A stretch of DNA of 5,726 bases from Clostridiales bacterium UBA8960. Lineage in GTDB: Bacteria > Bacillota > Clostridia > Peptostreptococcales > Acidaminobacteraceae. Location: assembly GCA_003482695.1 (NCBI GenBank), contig DMYC01000424.1, positions 1 to 5,726 on the forward strand, written 5' to 3'. Shown in pieces: positions 4,827 to 5,726 of this stretch. Positions within the stretch are counted from its first letter, which is position 1, and every line of letters begins with the position of its first letter. A program made the position numbers and the translations under genes. Below the pieces are notes generated by a model. The model worked only from the letters and a program-made list of their open reading frames with translations. It was not told the origin of the DNA and did not search any database.

Positions 4827-5726
4827 ACCCATGCACAATCCTATAATAAGTCCGCGCCGTCAACGAATACACGGCAAAGTACACCCCCGCGAACACCGCC
4901 AGCGTCAAGGCGGTACAAATCACGAAAAGTGTGACGTTCGTGAAACTGAACAGCGCTAGCAGTTTAGTGATGACTGGAAACGCGAATGCGATGTGAAGCA
5001 TTGCGGTAGCCAGGGGCAGATAAAACACCATCACAATCTGGGTCTTGATGCTGCGCTTGATTTCAGCCTGACTAAGGCCAACCTTTTGCATGATTTCAAA
5101 GCGCTGCTGGTCATCGTAGCCCTCGGAGAGCTGCTTGTAATAGATGATCATCACCGTCGCCAGCATGAAAAGTGTGCCAAGGAAAACACCTAGAAACAGG
5201 AAGCCGCCGTAAGTGCCGAGGAAATCGGCCCGCGCGAGCGCCTTTGAGCTCATGTATTTAATCTCAGGCACCGACTTGATGCTCTCGTGGAGGTCCCACT
5301 CGAAAGCCGCGCTCGTCTCACTGATATCGAACATGAACTGGTGATCCAGCCCTGTGAAAGTTTCGTCCGTGAAAGCCGAGTACGTCTCTGTCAGCGTTTC
5401 AAGGTCGGCCACAAAAACGAAAAGCGTGTTGAAAAGCGGCAACTTACTTTGGCGCATATCGGCAAACGATTCAATTTCTAAAGCCACATCGAACGCCTTA
5501 TCGCCAAACATAACCGCATCCAGTCCGAGATTGCCCGCAGCGTTAAACAATATCACTTCCCCCGATTCGAGCGATATGGCCTCCCCGGTGTTGCGCACAT
5601 AATCCGCAACCGGCACAAACGTCACCAGATAATTGCTCGCATTAATACCGCCCTCACGCGACGCCTCAAACCGCGCCCCTTCACGCTTTGAAAGCGCAGA
5701 AATGTTCGCGTAATCGAAATGGTTCG
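4825..5726 (-). CDS. BceB-like FtsX-family ABC transporter permease, C-terminal part
   Basis: Partial: the frame is open to the right edge, so 299 C-terminal residues are visible and the start lies outside. A GTG at 5625 is internal and has no claim as a start, since 33 coherent residues precede it in frame. The first part (about 1-165) is a soluble, acidic extracellular-type domain. It is followed by a membrane helix (about 172-195), the loop KQLSEGYDDQQRFEIMQKVG (197-216) with LSQAEIKRSIK, then helices at about 230-255 and 262-287. The QKVGLS-IKRSIKTQ-LPL-HIAFAFP pattern is that of the last three helices of BceB/VraG/YxdM-type permeases, which with a BceA-like ATPase give resistance to bacitracin or other cell-wall peptides. 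The ATPase and two-component system usually found beside it would lie to the right. The substrate cannot be read from this part. Confidence 0.88.
   Translation of the reverse strand, partial: NHFDYANISALSKREGARFEASREGGINASNYLVTFVPVADYVRNTGEAISLESGEVILFNAAGNLGLDAVMFGDKAFDVALEIESFADMRQSKLPLFNTLFVFVADLETLTETYSAFTDETFTGLDHQFMFDISETSAAFEWDLHESIKSVPEIKYMSSKALARADFLGTYGGFLFLGVFLGTLFMLATVMIIYYKQLSEGYDDQQRFEIMQKVGLSQAEIKRSIKTQIVMVFYLPLATAMLHIAFAFPVITKLLALFSFTNVTLFVICTALTLAVFAGVYFAVYSLTARTYYRIVHG

Overview
The window reads like an accessory stretch of a low-to-moderate-GC Gram-positive chromosome, probably a Bacillota (Firmicutes) species. The support is strong AGGAGG-type ribosome binding sites, TTG starts, sigma-A-like promoter hexamers, and families common in that phylum: VanZ-RDD, DUF1475, DUF3159 and a BceB-like FtsX permease. 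I cannot name the genus. The permease at the right edge looks more GC-rich than the VanZ gene by eye; I did not calculate this.

Layout. Positions 1-120 are non-coding apart from a perfect palindromic repeat (copy 1, 67-91). From 121 to 2294 four minus-strand genes are transcribed right to left: a TetR-family regulator (1680-2294), a six-helix membrane protein (1043-1603), a GNAT acetyltransferase (445-1053, overlapping the membrane gene by 11 bp) and a 95-residue protein with 12 cysteines (121-408). The tetR promoter carries an operator-like sequence in its -35/-10 spacer. A related 14-bp perfect palindrome lies just ahead of the membrane gene. The regulator therefore probably controls both itself and the three downstream genes, and copy 1 of the repeat closes the unit.

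A minus-strand VanZ-RDD fusion gene follows (2395-3510), bracketed by copies 2 and 3 of the palindrome (2371-2397 and 3581-3609); its stop codon lies inside copy 2. Two small membrane-protein genes diverge from it on the plus strand: a DUF1475 protein (3698-4051) and a DUF3159 protein (4109-4774). The DUF3159 reading frame is intact apart from one in-frame TGA at codon 130, where a tryptophan is expected. It ends at a long hairpin (4783-4826) shared with the converging gene on the right, the C-terminal 299 residues of a BceB-type peptide-resistance ABC permease that runs off the window.

VanZ and BceB-type proteins are both known from resistance to cell-wall-active antibiotics, and most other products are membrane proteins, so the region may deal with the cell envelope. 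That is inferred from family membership only. The most notable observations are the DUF3159 in-frame TGA, the three-copy palindrome and the doubly operated tetR cassette. I see no clear evidence of a wholly new system.
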